Shown here: positions 48,356 to 57,008 of the stretch, piece after piece
Layout: the number at the start of each line of letters is the position of its first letter
Numbering within the stretch: position 1 is the first letter of the stretch
Source: Loigolactobacillus bifermentans DSM 20003
GTDB taxonomy: Bacteria > Bacillota > Bacilli > Lactobacillales > Lactobacillaceae
DNA: 64,000 bases
Assembly: GCF_001434575.1 (NCBI RefSeq)
Contig: NZ_AZDA01000018.1
Span: 32,259 to 96,258, forward strand
Reading direction: 5' to 3'
The notes under the pieces: model-generated
What the model was told of the DNA's origin: nothing
Databases searched by the model: none
What the model saw: the letters and a program-made list of their open reading frames with translations, nothing else
Made by a program: the position numbers and the translations under genes

Positions 48356-48553
48356 GTACAATGAAGATTTGCCGAAAAACTTGCATCTCATTAGATATGT
48401 GAATATAATTACAATAAAGTCGTCCAGAAAACGCTTACTGGAAATCGTGAAAAATGGTTATTTCTCGTTTCCAAATTTGAAATTTGTTCTGCTAGTGTTG
48501 CTGTGAAACATTTTAAAGCAGTGCCGATCGACGTTTTAACCGGATAAATAAAT
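48356..48553. other. Gap before pepP with cre-like site
   Basis: AGAAAACGCTTACT (48426-48439) matches 12 of 14 positions of the CcpA consensus and is framed by CCAG/CTGG. A perfect AT-rich palindrome CAAATTT-G-AAATTTG lies near 48473. No gene seen. Confidence 0.4.
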
Positions 48554-48566
48554 AGGGGGGCCTACC

Positions 48567-49631
48567 ATGCAAAATATTGATAAGTTACGTGCTTACATGA
48601 CAGAACACCATTTAGACAGTTACTTGATCCAAAAAGAACCCAATGTGCGCTATATTAGCACCTTTCGTGGCGCAGATTCGGCGTTGTTGATCTTACCCGA
48701 AACGCAATATATTTTAACGGACGCCCGGTATACAGAACAAGCTGCGATTGAAGCACCTGATTTCACGATTGTGAATTGGCGGATCATTGGGCATGAAGTC
48801 GGGCTGCAAAATATTGTCACGGCGGAAGGTATTCAGACCATTGGGTTCGAAGCAGATGATTTGGTGTTTGCAGAATATCAGTTATTAAATGAGCATGTGA
48901 CCGCTGAATTTGTGCCAGCCAGTGGTGTGATCGAAGGGTTCCGACAAATTAAAAACGAAACGGAGCTTAGCGACTTACGGAACGCTTGTGAAATTGCCTG
49001 TCGGGCGTTTCGTCGACTGCTACCTGAGATTCGTGTTGGGGTCACAGAAAAGGACCTGGCTGCCCAATTATCCAGTTATATGGTAGCTGAAGGCGCCGAT
49101 ACGCAACCGTATGGTAATATTTTAATTTCTGGGGCCAATTCATCATTATTGCACGGTATTCCGTCTAGCAAGGCCATTGAATATGGCGATTTGGTATTAA
49201 TGGACTTTGGTTGCCAATTTAACGGTTATTTGTCTGATATGACCCGTACGGTGGTTGTTGGCAAGGCAACGGCCAAGCAAAAAGAAGTTTACAAATTAGA
49301 ACAACAAATGCTTGAGGTTTGCCTAGACCGAATGAAACCTGGGGTACCTGCAGCGGATATTTATCGGGCTGCGCGGGAGGTATTAGCAGGTACTGGCTAT
49401 GAAGATTATGATTATAATAATATCGGCCATGGCATTGGGATGTTTGTGCATGAATTTCCACAGCTGACTCTAGCTTGCGATGATGATTTAGCAGCTGGTA
49501 ATGTGATCACCGTTGAACCTGGCATTTATTTACCGGGTTGGGGTGGGATTCGGATTGAAGACCAAGTACTAGTAACTGAAAATGGCATTGAAAATATGAT
49601 TTCCGTACCGCATGATCTCATTGAACTTTAG
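48567..49631 (+). CDS. pepP: M24B Xaa-Pro aminopeptidase
   Basis: 354-residue cytosolic pita-bread metallopeptidase removing N-terminal residues before proline. Metal ligands: Asp in LMDFGC and LSDMTRT, His in GHGIGMFVHEF, Glu in VEPGIYLPG and RIEDQ. In Bacillus the YqhT homologue sits upstream of efp; here no efp follows. The window has a second M24 enzyme (pepQ); this one lacks its longer N-terminus. GGGGGG before ATG 48567. Confidence 0.85.
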   Translation: MQNIDKLRAYMTEHHLDSYLIQKEPNVRYISTFRGADSALLILPETQYILTDARYTEQAAIEAPDFTIVNWRIIGHEVGLQNIVTAEGIQTIGFEADDLVFAEYQLLNEHVTAEFVPASGVIEGFRQIKNETELSDLRNACEIACRAFRRLLPEIRVGVTEKDLAAQLSSYMVAEGADTQPYGNILISGANSSLLHGIPSSKAIEYGDLVLMDFGCQFNGYLSDMTRTVVVGKATAKQKEVYKLEQQMLEVCLDRMKPGVPAADIYRAAREVLAGTGYEDYDYNNIGHGIGMFVHEFPQLTLACDDDLAAGNVITVEPGIYLPGWGGIRIEDQVLVTENGIENMISVPHDLIEL

Positions 49632-49660
49632 TGCGGTGCGGGTAAAAAGGTGTGTGGCTA

Positions 49661-49981
49661 GTGCGCAATTTTGATTTAAAGCGTTATGGGCCGGTGATCA
49701 GTATCATCGTGCTGCTGTTGATTATTTTGTTAACGGCTTTCGGTGCGCCTCAGCGGATCGGGATGGTGATCATGCTACTGGCCGTGTTGGCGCTGCTAGG
49801 GACAACCACTTGGTATTATTGGGTCAACACCACGCCAGGTGGGCGCCAGCCCTTGTTGTTGCCTAAGTTGTTTGGCATTGGTTGGACGGTGAATCCGCGC
49901 AATCCAATTGGTGCAACAATCATTGGGATTTTATTTGTATTGATTGCTGGACTACTGGTGCAAACGCTGATTTGGGGCTAA
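49661..49981 (+). CDS. Small membrane protein, DUF5808-like
   Basis: 106 residues with three hydrophobic helices (about 10-26, 30-48, 85-104). The segment PKLFGIGWTVNPRNPIG between helices resembles DUF5808, found in bacterial membrane proteins of unknown role. GTG 49661 is preferred because AAAAAGG is 10 nt away; GTG 49652 is too close. Probably cotranscribed with pepP (30 nt gap). Confidence 0.7.
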   Translation: MRNFDLKRYGPVISIIVLLLIILLTAFGAPQRIGMVIMLLAVLALLGTTTWYYWVNTTPGGRQPLLLPKLFGIGWTVNPRNPIGATIIGILFVLIAGLLVQTLIWG

Positions 49982-49987
49982 CAAAAA

Positions 49988-50008
49988 GACGATGCAAGTT
50001 GCATCGTC
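49988..50008 (-). terminator. Terminator of the LCP gene (minus strand)
   Basis: Perfect palindrome GACGATGCAA-N-TTGCATCGTC; on the minus strand it is followed by TTTTTG. Confidence 0.8.
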
Positions 50009-50018
50009 TCAGCATGGC

Positions 50019-50064
50019 GGCAAACCAACATTTCTTAATCTAGAAATGTTGGTTTGCCTTTTTT
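50019..50064 (+). terminator. Terminator of the pepP unit (plus strand)
   Basis: Perfect 16-bp stem GGCAAACCAACATTTC / GAAATGTTGGTTTGCC with 8-nt loop and six T. The convergent LCP gene ends within its T-run. Confidence 0.94.
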
Positions 50065-51103
50065 AGTAGGACGTCGATTGGGTGGTCAGCGGAACCACTG
50101 TGAATTTGGTGACGGTACTGCCATCAAATTCAGGGTTTTGCGCATTTTCATAAGTTTCGGCGTTGTTTAACGTTTTGGTTTGTAAGTTCAGTTCTTTACG
50201 AATTTTATCGGATAAGCGTTGCAGTTCGGTGGTAGCAGCGATTTGATAAGATGCGCCGTTTAATGTGGCGTTTTGGCCTTGTAAGTGATCAGACTCGATG
50301 GTGGTGGCGGCCTTCCGGTAATGGAGCACCAAGCTCTTGAAATCAGCGTTTGTTAAGTTGGTCTTCACATTTTGTTCCACATCTTGCATGATTTTATCAT
50401 ACTGGGAAACCATTGCGGGCTGCATCATTTTTTTGATCACGGCGGTAATCACTTGGCGCTGCCGTTTTTGACGGCCATAGTCACCATTCGGATCATCATA
50501 ACGCATGCGGGAGTAATTTAAAGCTTGTTTACCATTCAGGTGCATGGTGCCTTTTTTATACTTCGTCCCTTCATAATTAAAACTAAAAGGTACTTTGACC
50601 GTGACACCGTTAACGTCGTTGACTAGCTTTTTAACGGCGCCCATGTTGACGGTCACATAATAGTCAACGGGTACACCTAATAGCTTTTTAGTGCTGTTAA
50701 CGGCCATTTTTACGCCATCAATGGCATAGGCCGCATTCAATTTATTCATTTGTCGGTTTTTCGTCCCAACCATTTCGGATAAAGTATCGCGCGGAATGGA
50801 GTTTAACGTGATTTTTTTGGTTTGCGGATTGACAGTGGCTAGGATCATACTGTCCGTTCGGCCTTGGTATTTACGACCTAAGGCGCCAGTGTCTGCACCT
50901 AAAATTAAAATACTAGTCGGCTTTTGTTGGCGAATACTCGCCGCCGCTGGGGTGCCTGATTTGTGATACATTTTCGACACCGTTTGGTTCGCCGTTTGAT
51001 AAACGCGAATCCCGAAAATAGCTGCCGCAAAACAGGCAACTGAAACAAGTAGTAAAAATAGTTTGCGGCCGACATGAAGCGGCGGAAGCGGTTGATTACG
51101 CAT
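50063..51103 (-). CDS. LytR-CpsA-Psr family protein
   Basis: 346 residues. A short cytoplasmic start, one membrane helix (about 18-38) and an extracellular LCP domain (about 60-240) with LILGADTGALG, RTDSMILATVNP, SIPRDT and ALNYSRMRYDDPNGDYGRQKRQRQ, which supplies the Arg/Asp residues that bind polyprenyl pyrophosphate. Such enzymes attach wall teichoic acid or polysaccharide to peptidoglycan. ATG at 51103 follows GAGGTG. Monocistronic. Confidence 0.94.
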   Translation of the reverse strand: MRNQPLPPLHVGRKLFLLLVSVACFAAAIFGIRVYQTANQTVSKMYHKSGTPAAASIRQQKPTSILILGADTGALGRKYQGRTDSMILATVNPQTKKITLNSIPRDTLSEMVGTKNRQMNKLNAAYAIDGVKMAVNSTKKLLGVPVDYYVTVNMGAVKKLVNDVNGVTVKVPFSFNYEGTKYKKGTMHLNGKQALNYSRMRYDDPNGDYGRQKRQRQVITAVIKKMMQPAMVSQYDKIMQDVEQNVKTNLTNADFKSLVLHYRKAATTIESDHLQGQNATLNGASYQIAATTELQRLSDKIRKELNLQTKTLNNAETYENAQNPEFDGSTVTKFTVVPLTTQSTSY

Positions 51104-51255
51104 AAATAAGCACCTCGTTAATAAGCTTGTCTTCATTATAACGGAGTTTGTCGTAAAAACAATTTCATGAGGCAGGATTTAATGATTTTGAAAAAATTTA
51201 AGGGTTCGTAAAGGCCAGCACGCAAATGCGGTTTAAATCTTTTTTCGGAAGTTGC

Positions 51256-51579
51256 TTGACATTAGAAAATAATGTGATAATCTTAGAGACAAGTTAAAAG
51301 ATATTAAGCGTTGAAGAGAAGAGTAGCAACTTGTATCGGTCCAGCGAGTTCCGTTTGGTGAAAGGGAACCCTTTATAAGTTGTGAAGATGATCTTGGAGC
51401 TTGTTGGTCGGGTGCCTCATTTGTGCTGACCAACCGTGGGCAAACGATATATTGCAGCGTATAGTCAAGTTGGATGTACGTCATAAGATATTAATTGTGA
51501 GATTAGTATAAAAATTAGGTGGTACCGCGAGTAACCTTCGTCCTAAGTGTTTTGATAACACGGGACGAAGGTTTTTTTT
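51256..51579 (+). promoter_or_regulatory. Methionine T-box leader of metA-metY
   Basis: TTGACA (51256-51261) with a -10 near TAATCT (51278-51283) starts the leader. Stem I pairs CAACTTGTA with TATAAGTTG; GAGTAG precedes it and the 3' side of the loop carries ATG (51388-51390), a methionine specifier. The T-box sequence AGGTGGTACCGCGA is at 51517-51530, and the terminator pairs AACCTTCGTCC with GGGACGAAGGTT (51533-51572) before a T-run. Confidence 0.92.
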
Positions 51580-51620
51580 ACCACAAATTTTAGAACGGAA
51601 CCAAATACGGAGGCGGTCAT

Positions 51621-52466
51621 ATGAATTCATTAAAACAAGCAGTTAACAAGCGTTTTGTCTTAAACCAACCAAAAGGACAGGCACATCGGACTTTAGATCT
51701 ATTGGTTTTGAATTTAATGCCGAATAAATTAGAAACCGAAAGTCAGTTACTGAATTTATGCTCAGGACTAACGGAAAATCTAACCTTCACGTTTATGTAC
51801 CCGGCAACCCATCATTTTAAATCAAACACCTTGCCTTATTTGCAAGAAACATATGCCACCTTTGATGAGATCAAAGGCCAACAGTTTGACGGCTTGATTG
51901 TCACAGGGGCGCCGGTTGAAACGCTGCCATTTAAGCAAGTTGATTACTGGGAAGAATTTGAACAATTATTAGATTGGTCACAAACCCACGTCAAGCAAAG
52001 CTTGTTCATTTGCTGGGCAGCGCAAGCAGCTTTGCATCACGATTTTGGCATTGAAAAATATCCCGTTCGGCCAAAGATCTTTGGAATCTTTGAACATCAT
52101 ATTCGCCGTAACGCTGATTTATTAGAAGGTTTGCCTGAGCAATTCTATTTGCCACATTCACGGCACACCACGTTATCAGAAGACGATATTTTAGCAACCC
52201 CAGGGTTGAACTTGTTGGTGAGCAACGACAATGTTGGCCCAGCCATTATGCAAAGTCAGGATCAGCGTCGGACCTACATTACCGGCCATCCTGAATACAG
52301 CATCAATACCTTGGCCAATGAATATCAACGCGATCTACGAGCTGGCAAGCCAATTACCATTCCTGAAAATTACTTCTACGCCAACGATCCAAGTCAACAG
52401 ATCATTAACCGTTGGCATGAAACAAGCAAAACGATTTTACAAAACTGGTTAAACAACGTCGATTAA
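51621..52466 (+). CDS. metA: Homoserine O-acetyltransferase (MetA type)
   Basis: Activates homoserine for methionine synthesis. The catalytic Cys131 ([10 protein letters not shown]), His223 and Glu225 (TGHPEY) are visible. Glu100 in GAPVETLPF aligns with the Glu that gives acetyl-CoA preference in Bacillus MetA, where E. coli has Gly; hence acetyl rather than succinyl transfer is expected. 281 residues, about 20 shorter at the N-terminus than typical. Its stop overlaps the next frame and metY follows within 21 nt. Confidence 0.93.
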   Translation: MNSLKQAVNKRFVLNQPKGQAHRTLDLLVLNLMPNKLETESQLLNLCSGLTENLTFTFMYPATHHFKSNTLPYLQETYATFDEIKGQQFDGLIVTGAPVETLPFKQVDYWEEFEQLLDWSQTHVKQSLFICWAAQAALHHDFGIEKYPVRPKIFGIFEHHIRRNADLLEGLPEQFYLPHSRHTTLSEDDILATPGLNLLVSNDNVGPAIMQSQDQRRTYITGHPEYSINTLANEYQRDLRAGKPITIPENYFYANDPSQQIINRWHETSKTILQNWLNNVD

Positions 52467-52486
52467 TGAATACGGAGGAATCAATC

Positions 52487-53761
52487 ATGAGCAAAAAATT
52501 AAAATTTGACACATTACAAGTTACTGCTGGTCAAACTGTTGATGAAACAGGCGCGCGCGCTGTGCCGATTTACCAAACCACTTCCTACGTTTTTAAAGAC
52601 GCTGCCCAAGCGGCGGGTCGGTTTGCTTTAACGGATGCTGGGAACATTTACACCCGGTTAACCAACCCCACTTCAGATGTACTTGAAAAACGGGTGGCTG
52701 CCTTGGAAAATGGGACGGCTGGTGTTGCGTTAGCGACTGGCTCCGCTGCGATTACTGCTGCGATTTTAAACGTTGCGGAAGCTGGGGATGAAATTGTGTC
52801 TGCAAGCACGCTTTACGGTGGGACTTATGATTTGTTCAGTGTAACGTTGAAGAAATTGGGGATCACCACGCATTTTGTAAATCCAGACCAACCTGAAAAC
52901 TTCGAAACTGAAATCAACGAACATACCAAAGCCTTATACATCGAAAGTATTGGGAACCCTGGCATCAACTTGATCGACTTTGAAAAGGTCGCTGAAATTG
53001 CCCATAAACATGGCTTGATTTTGATCGTCGATAATACGTTTGGCACACCTTACTTGGTTCGTCCTTTGGATCACGGCGCGGACGTTGTTGTTCATTCGGC
53101 TACGAAATTTATCGGTGGCCACGGTACCAGCATGGGTGGGGTGATCGTTGAAAATGGTAAATTTGATTACACCGCAACGGATCGTTATCCTGGCTTTACC
53201 ACACCCGACGACACCTACAATGGTTTGATTTGGAAGGATGTTGCCCCAGCTGCTTTTACCACTAAAGTTCGGGCGCAAACATTACGCGATTTAGGCGCGA
53301 CTATCAGTCCATTTAACTCATTCTTGCTGATCCAAGGCCTTGAAAGCTTGTCCTTGCGGGTTGAACGGCACGTTTCTAATACTCGGAAAATCGTTGATTA
53401 TCTCAATAACCATCCCAAGGTGGCTTGGGTCAACTATCCAGAATTAGCCGACAGTCCTTACAAGCCATTAGCTGACAAATATTTCCCAAATGGGGCAGGT
53501 TCGATTTTCACCATTGGCTTAAAAGGTGGGGAAGCTGCAGGAAAACAATTAATTGAAAACTTAGATTTGTTCTCCTTGTTGGCCAACGTGGGGGATGCCC
53601 ATTCCCTGATCATTCACCCAGCATCAACCACCCACGCACAGTTAAATGAAGCCCAATTGAAAGAAACCGGCATCACACCAGACTTGATTCGCTTGTCTAT
53701 TGGAGTGGAAAATGTTGATGATCTAATTGCCGATTTAGACCAAGCCTTAGCTCAAATTTAA
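52487..53761 (+). CDS. metY: O-acetylhomoserine sulfhydrylase (MetY)
   Basis: PLP enzyme making homocysteine from O-acetylhomoserine and sulfide. Features: [19 protein letters not shown], the cofactor Asp in VDNTFGTP and the PLP Lys in [11 protein letters not shown] near residue 208; the length (424) fits MetY rather than the shorter cystathionine gamma-synthases. ATG 52487 follows GGAGG; an ATG at 52466 overlapping metA is less likely. Cotranscribed with metA under the Met T-box. Confidence 0.95.
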   Translation: MSKKLKFDTLQVTAGQTVDETGARAVPIYQTTSYVFKDAAQAAGRFALTDAGNIYTRLTNPTSDVLEKRVAALENGTAGVALATGSAAITAAILNVAEAGDEIVSASTLYGGTYDLFSVTLKKLGITTHFVNPDQPENFETEINEHTKALYIESIGNPGINLIDFEKVAEIAHKHGLILIVDNTFGTPYLVRPLDHGADVVVHSATKFIGGHGTSMGGVIVENGKFDYTATDRYPGFTTPDDTYNGLIWKDVAPAAFTTKVRAQTLRDLGATISPFNSFLLIQGLESLSLRVERHVSNTRKIVDYLNNHPKVAWVNYPELADSPYKPLADKYFPNGAGSIFTIGLKGGEAAGKQLIENLDLFSLLANVGDAHSLIIHPASTTHAQLNEAQLKETGITPDLIRLSIGVENVDDLIADLDQALAQI

Positions 53762-53775
53762 AACGACTACTTGAA

Positions 53776-53797
53776 ACAGTCCTGCGGGGCTGTTTTT
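53776..53797 (+). terminator. metY terminator
   Basis: ACAG-CC / GG-CTGT stem around TGCG with a T-run. Confidence 0.82.
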
Positions 53798-53827
53798 TGT
53801 TATGCTTAAACGTGAAGGGGTGTTTTA

Positions 53828-54208
53828 ATGAAAGTTTTGATCTCAGTTAAGCCGGCGGTTGCCCAAGCCATAACGGCTGGTAAAAAGCGATTCGAATACC
53901 GAAAAAGTCTGTTTAAGCGCCCAAATATAACAGCTATTGTGATATACGCAACACAACCTTGGGGCAAAGTAGTCGGCGAGTTTACCATTCGCCAAATCAT
54001 TCAAGGAAAGCCAACGACACTTTGGCAACAGACAGGAGTTGGCTCAGGGACAACAGTGGCTGCGTTTCAGGCCTATTTTGCCGGGTGTCAAAAAGGGTAT
54101 GCCATTGAGGTCGATCAGTTGACGGTTTATGAAACACCGCTAACGTTAACGCAGTTAGATCGGCGGCTTCAAACGGCGCCACGGTCGTATCGGTATCTGG
54201 ATGGTTAG
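53828..54208 (+). CDS. ASCH/PUA-like domain protein
   Basis: 126 residues. VLISVKPAVAQAITAGKKRFEYRK with basic and aromatic residues after a short strand is the ASCH-type start, and WGKVVGEFTI is typical of the beta-barrel. ASCH proteins are predicted RNA-binding; no substrate is known here. GAAGGGGTG before ATG 53828. Between two convergent units without partners. Confidence 0.75.
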   Translation: MKVLISVKPAVAQAITAGKKRFEYRKSLFKRPNITAIVIYATQPWGKVVGEFTIRQIIQGKPTTLWQQTGVGSGTTVAAFQAYFAGCQKGYAIEVDQLTVYETPLTLTQLDRRLQTAPRSYRYLDG

Positions 54209-54269
54209 TGTTAATGGTCTTTTTAGAGCGACAAAAATAACCGCCAATCGTTGGCGGTTATCAAATACC

Positions 54270-54965
54270 TTATTTAGTAGTGGTGCTGGTTGTGGTCCGG
54301 CTACCAGCTGAATTGCTGGTGCCACTATTACCTGAAGTGGTGCCTTGACTACTGGTGCCACCGCTACTTGTCGAGCCGGTTGAATTAGAATGCGTGCTGC
54401 TAGAAGCGCCGTTGTTAGTTTGATTGGTGCTTTGTTGGTTATTGTTTGTGTCAGTTGTCGCCTGTTTTTGTGATTGCTGCGAGGAAGCTTGCTGACTGGA
54501 TTGCGCGTTACCGTTGTTGGTTTGTGTGTTACCATTATTGGTTTGCGTATTGCCTTGGGTAGTTGTAGTCTGCGTGTTAGCGCCGTTATTCGTGGTGGCT
54601 CCCTGTTGATAAGCGTTGCTATAACCCTGATTTGTTTGATCGTTCTCACTACTGGAAGCGCTGGAACTACTACTGCTACTACTCTTTTTCTTTTTATGCT
54701 TCGACTTTTTTTTCGTCGTTTTCTTTTTTGCTTTTTTCGCCTTGTGCGTCTTTTTGGACGACTGGCTGGTAGACACGGCGGCTTGTTCTGACGTGGTGGG
54801 GCGATTCTGATTTTGCATGGTAAGATAGGCGCCAATTGGTAAGGCGGCTAAGATCAGTAAGGCCACAGAAAGAAAGACCACGAAGAACTTGTTACTTTTA
54901 TCTTTTTTGCGTGTTGTTTCGCGGGTCGCGACAGTTCGCCGTGACTGATTGCGCTTGTCATTCAT
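54270..54965 (-). CDS. Membrane-anchored low-complexity protein 1
   Basis: 231 residues. A basic cytoplasmic start (1-26), one membrane helix (about 27-48), a Lys-rich stretch (about 70-95) and a Ser/Thr/Asn/Gln/Gly tail to the end. No catalytic domain. It resembles the N-terminal part of the SAG1386/EF1546-type surface proteins but has no LysM domain. Likely an extracellular, wall-spanning chain. Immediately downstream of a similar gene. Confidence 0.7.
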   Translation of the reverse strand: MNDKRNQSRRTVATRETTRKKDKSNKFFVVFLSVALLILAALPIGAYLTMQNQNRPTTSEQAAVSTSQSSKKTHKAKKAKKKTTKKKSKHKKKKSSSSSSSSASSSENDQTNQGYSNAYQQGATTNNGANTQTTTTQGNTQTNNGNTQTNNGNAQSSQQASSQQSQKQATTDTNNNQQSTNQTNNGASSSTHSNSTGSTSSGGTSSQGTTSGNSGTSNSAGSRTTTSTTTK

Positions 54966-54989
54966 AAGTTTAAGACGCCCCCCAAGACG

Positions 54990-55757
54990 TTAAGGTGTAA
55001 CTGTTGACGTTGTTGCTGACGTTGCAGTGTTCGTGGTAGCTTGGCTAGCAGATGTAGACGTCGTTGATTGGCTGGTGCTTGGCGCTGTGGTGCTAGTCTG
55101 GGTATTACTTGGGCTACTCGATTGTTGACTGGTCTGTGACGACGTGGACGTTGTGTCACCAGTTTGTGTGTTGCTGGTACTAGTCGCTGGTGTCGTCGTG
55201 GCTGGGTCAGCAGCGGAACTTTGTTGCGTTGTTGCCGTAGCGGCTTGATTTGTTGTTTGCGTTGTAGCGTGCTGTTGGGTCGCTGTGGCAGGCTGTGTCG
55301 CAGCTGGTTGGGTCGTTTGCGCAGGCTGTTGTGCCACCGCTTGTTGCGTGCTGCTGTGCTCGGTGTTGGTGCTTTGCGCTGCCTGAGTCGTTGTCGGCTG
55401 ACTGGCAACATTTGGATCTGTATTTGCACCCGTTGTGGTGGCCACTGTCGACTGACTTGTTTTTGTCGTTTGATCAGTGGTCTTTTGAGTTGCTTTCTTT
55501 TTGGTCGCATGTTTTTTAGCTGTGGTGATTTTTGACACGCTGGAGCGTTTCACCGCGTGGGAGCTGGTCACTGTTTTGGCAGCCGACGTAACCGGTTGAT
55601 TGCTGTGGTTCATGGCCAAACTAAAGCCTAAGGGCACCAAAATGACCAATCCCACCGCTAAGGTTAAAATGGTTGTTAAAAAACGGTCGATTCTAACTTT
55701 GTGCCGCGTATGCGCCACACGTGTGGGTTGCAGGCCTAAGCGATCTTTACGTTGCAT
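54990..55757 (-). CDS. Membrane-anchored low-complexity protein 2
   Basis: 255 residues with the same layout as its neighbour: basic start, one membrane helix (about 27-48), a Lys/Thr-rich segment (about 75-100), then a long Thr/Gln/Ala/Ser tail. ATG 55757 is chosen for AGGAGG upstream. The pair is probably a tandem duplication that diverged in composition (Thr/Ala here, Asn/Gly there). Function unknown. Confidence 0.7.
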   Translation of the reverse strand: MQRKDRLGLQPTRVAHTRHKVRIDRFLTTILTLAVGLVILVPLGFSLAMNHSNQPVTSAAKTVTSSHAVKRSSVSKITTAKKHATKKKATQKTTDQTTKTSQSTVATTTGANTDPNVASQPTTTQAAQSTNTEHSSTQQAVAQQPAQTTQPAATQPATATQQHATTQTTNQAATATTQQSSAADPATTTPATSTSNTQTGDTTSTSSQTSQQSSSPSNTQTSTTAPSTSQSTTSTSASQATTNTATSATTSTVTP

Positions 55758-55893
55758 GATTTTCTTACCTCCTAGAACCTTCATCAGCCTCGCGGTTTCT
55801 GTCGCCGCGATTCAATCGGGCCAATAAATCCTAACAATAGTCTAACATAATCAGGCCGTTGCTGCAGATGTTATCCCTGGAAAAATTCCCATT

Positions 55894-55921
55894 AAAAAAA
55901 TCATCCGCCAGTGGGGATGAT
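55894..55921 (-). terminator. ndt terminator
   Basis: On the minus strand ATCATCC / GGATGAT around an 8-nt loop, then T-run, directly after ndt. Confidence 0.85.
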
Positions 55922-55928
55922 CGCTAGG

Positions 55929-56381
55929 TTAATAAACCTTGCCTGTGTAAGGCAAGTGAGGTAAGTGGGTAAAATCCAAGGTGGTCAAAGTCTTTAGATC
56001 CTGGGTGAAGGTGGTCAAGCCTTGGCTGATCATTAAGTTGATCGGTTGCGAGCCTTCGCAAAAGACGACTACTGGAATCTGCTTAGCTACAGCATAGCCA
56101 ATTTCAAACATGGTACCAGGGTCGGCGTTGGCGTGATCATAGTCATAAACGGCAAGTAAAACATCCGCTTCATTTAAGCCTTGGGTATCCTCATTGTAAA
56201 CCAGTTGTTGCCATTCTGGTGTGCCAAAGGTTAAACCAGCGGCGTTGGTGTCGTTCATGGGGCTAAAGACATGACTGACAGTGGGGTTTTGTTGTAATGC
56301 AGCGGCGCCTTGGTTTAAGCGAGTCGTTTGCGCGTCGTTAAAAAAGGGGGCCGCCAAGTAAAGTTTGGTCAAGTGAGTCAT
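55929..56381 (-). CDS. ndt: Nucleoside 2-deoxyribosyltransferase
   Basis: Moves deoxyribose between nucleobases, part of lactobacillar purine/pyrimidine salvage. 150 residues with LYLAAPFFND at the start, LLAVYDYDHANADPGTMFEIGYA carrying the active-site acidic residues, and the C-terminal segment. ATG 56381 is only 2 nt after AAAGG; a TTG at 56372 would be spaced better. Confidence 0.9.
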   Translation of the reverse strand: MTHLTKLYLAAPFFNDAQTTRLNQGAAALQQNPTVSHVFSPMNDTNAAGLTFGTPEWQQLVYNEDTQGLNEADVLLAVYDYDHANADPGTMFEIGYAVAKQIPVVVFCEGSQPINLMISQGLTTFTQDLKTLTTLDFTHLPHLPYTGKVY

Positions 56382-56390
56382 CGCCTTTCG

Positions 56391-56774
56391 TTATGCGTGC
56401 AGATCTTCTGTCAGCGGGGCGTCATCGATCAGCCGTTTGATTTTGGTGATCTCAGCTTGCGGCGCTGTTTGCGGTAAATCAAAATGAGCCTGCATTTGGT
56501 GGGGATCTAAGTCAGTTGGCACTTGGATCGTCACTAAAAAGTCCTGGTTGGTTAAATGTGGCGTTGGCGCTGGGTGTTCCTGACTGGCGGTTAAGGCTTC
56601 AGGGGTGAGTTGACGCAAATAGCTGCCCAGCACTCGATAGGCGTAATATTGCGCCTCTAAATAAATCTCACCTTCAGCGGTTAAACCAGGAAAGTCGAGA
56701 AATTGAATTTCAAAACGTGTTTCCGTTTTTGTAATGAGCGTTTGGAAGTGAAAAGGAAGCGTAGCATGGTTCAT
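56391..56774 (-). CDS. HicB-like protein (partial RNase H fold)
   Basis: 127 residues. FQTLITKTETRFEIQFLDFPGLTAEGEIYLEA matches the HicB pattern of a beta-hairpin with FPGL followed by helix; the C-terminal part lacks the usual Arc or HTH signature. No hicA toxin gene lies beside it, so it is probably not a toxin-antitoxin unit. ATG 56774 follows GAAGGAG. Ten nt from ndt, likely cotranscribed. Confidence 0.65.
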   Translation of the reverse strand: MNHATLPFHFQTLITKTETRFEIQFLDFPGLTAEGEIYLEAQYYAYRVLGSYLRQLTPEALTASQEHPAPTPHLTNQDFLVTIQVPTDLDPHQMQAHFDLPQTAPQAEITKIKRLIDDAPLTEDLHA

Positions 56775-57008
56775 AACAATGAACTCCTTCAAATAATAGT
56801 AAGTTTTGTGACGATACGATTGGTGATCATCAATTAATTTTTCAGAAATGGCCATTAAAACGGTCACATTTTATTTTCATTTTCTTTTAATAATATAAGC
56901 TGTTTTTGACGATAATTCAACTAAAACAACTTAAAAATCCGAACTAAAATTTAGATCGGACGTTAAAAAACTTTTAAATGAGAATTTGATGAGCTTTATT
57001 TGGCTGCA

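Noticed and set aside
54155..54835. Long minus-strand frame antiparallel or out of frame to the low-complexity gene
   Set aside because: It is a shadow frame of the repetitive Ser/Thr/Asn coding sequence; the Arg/Pro-rich product and missing ribosome binding site argue against it. The same applies to 54962-55510.
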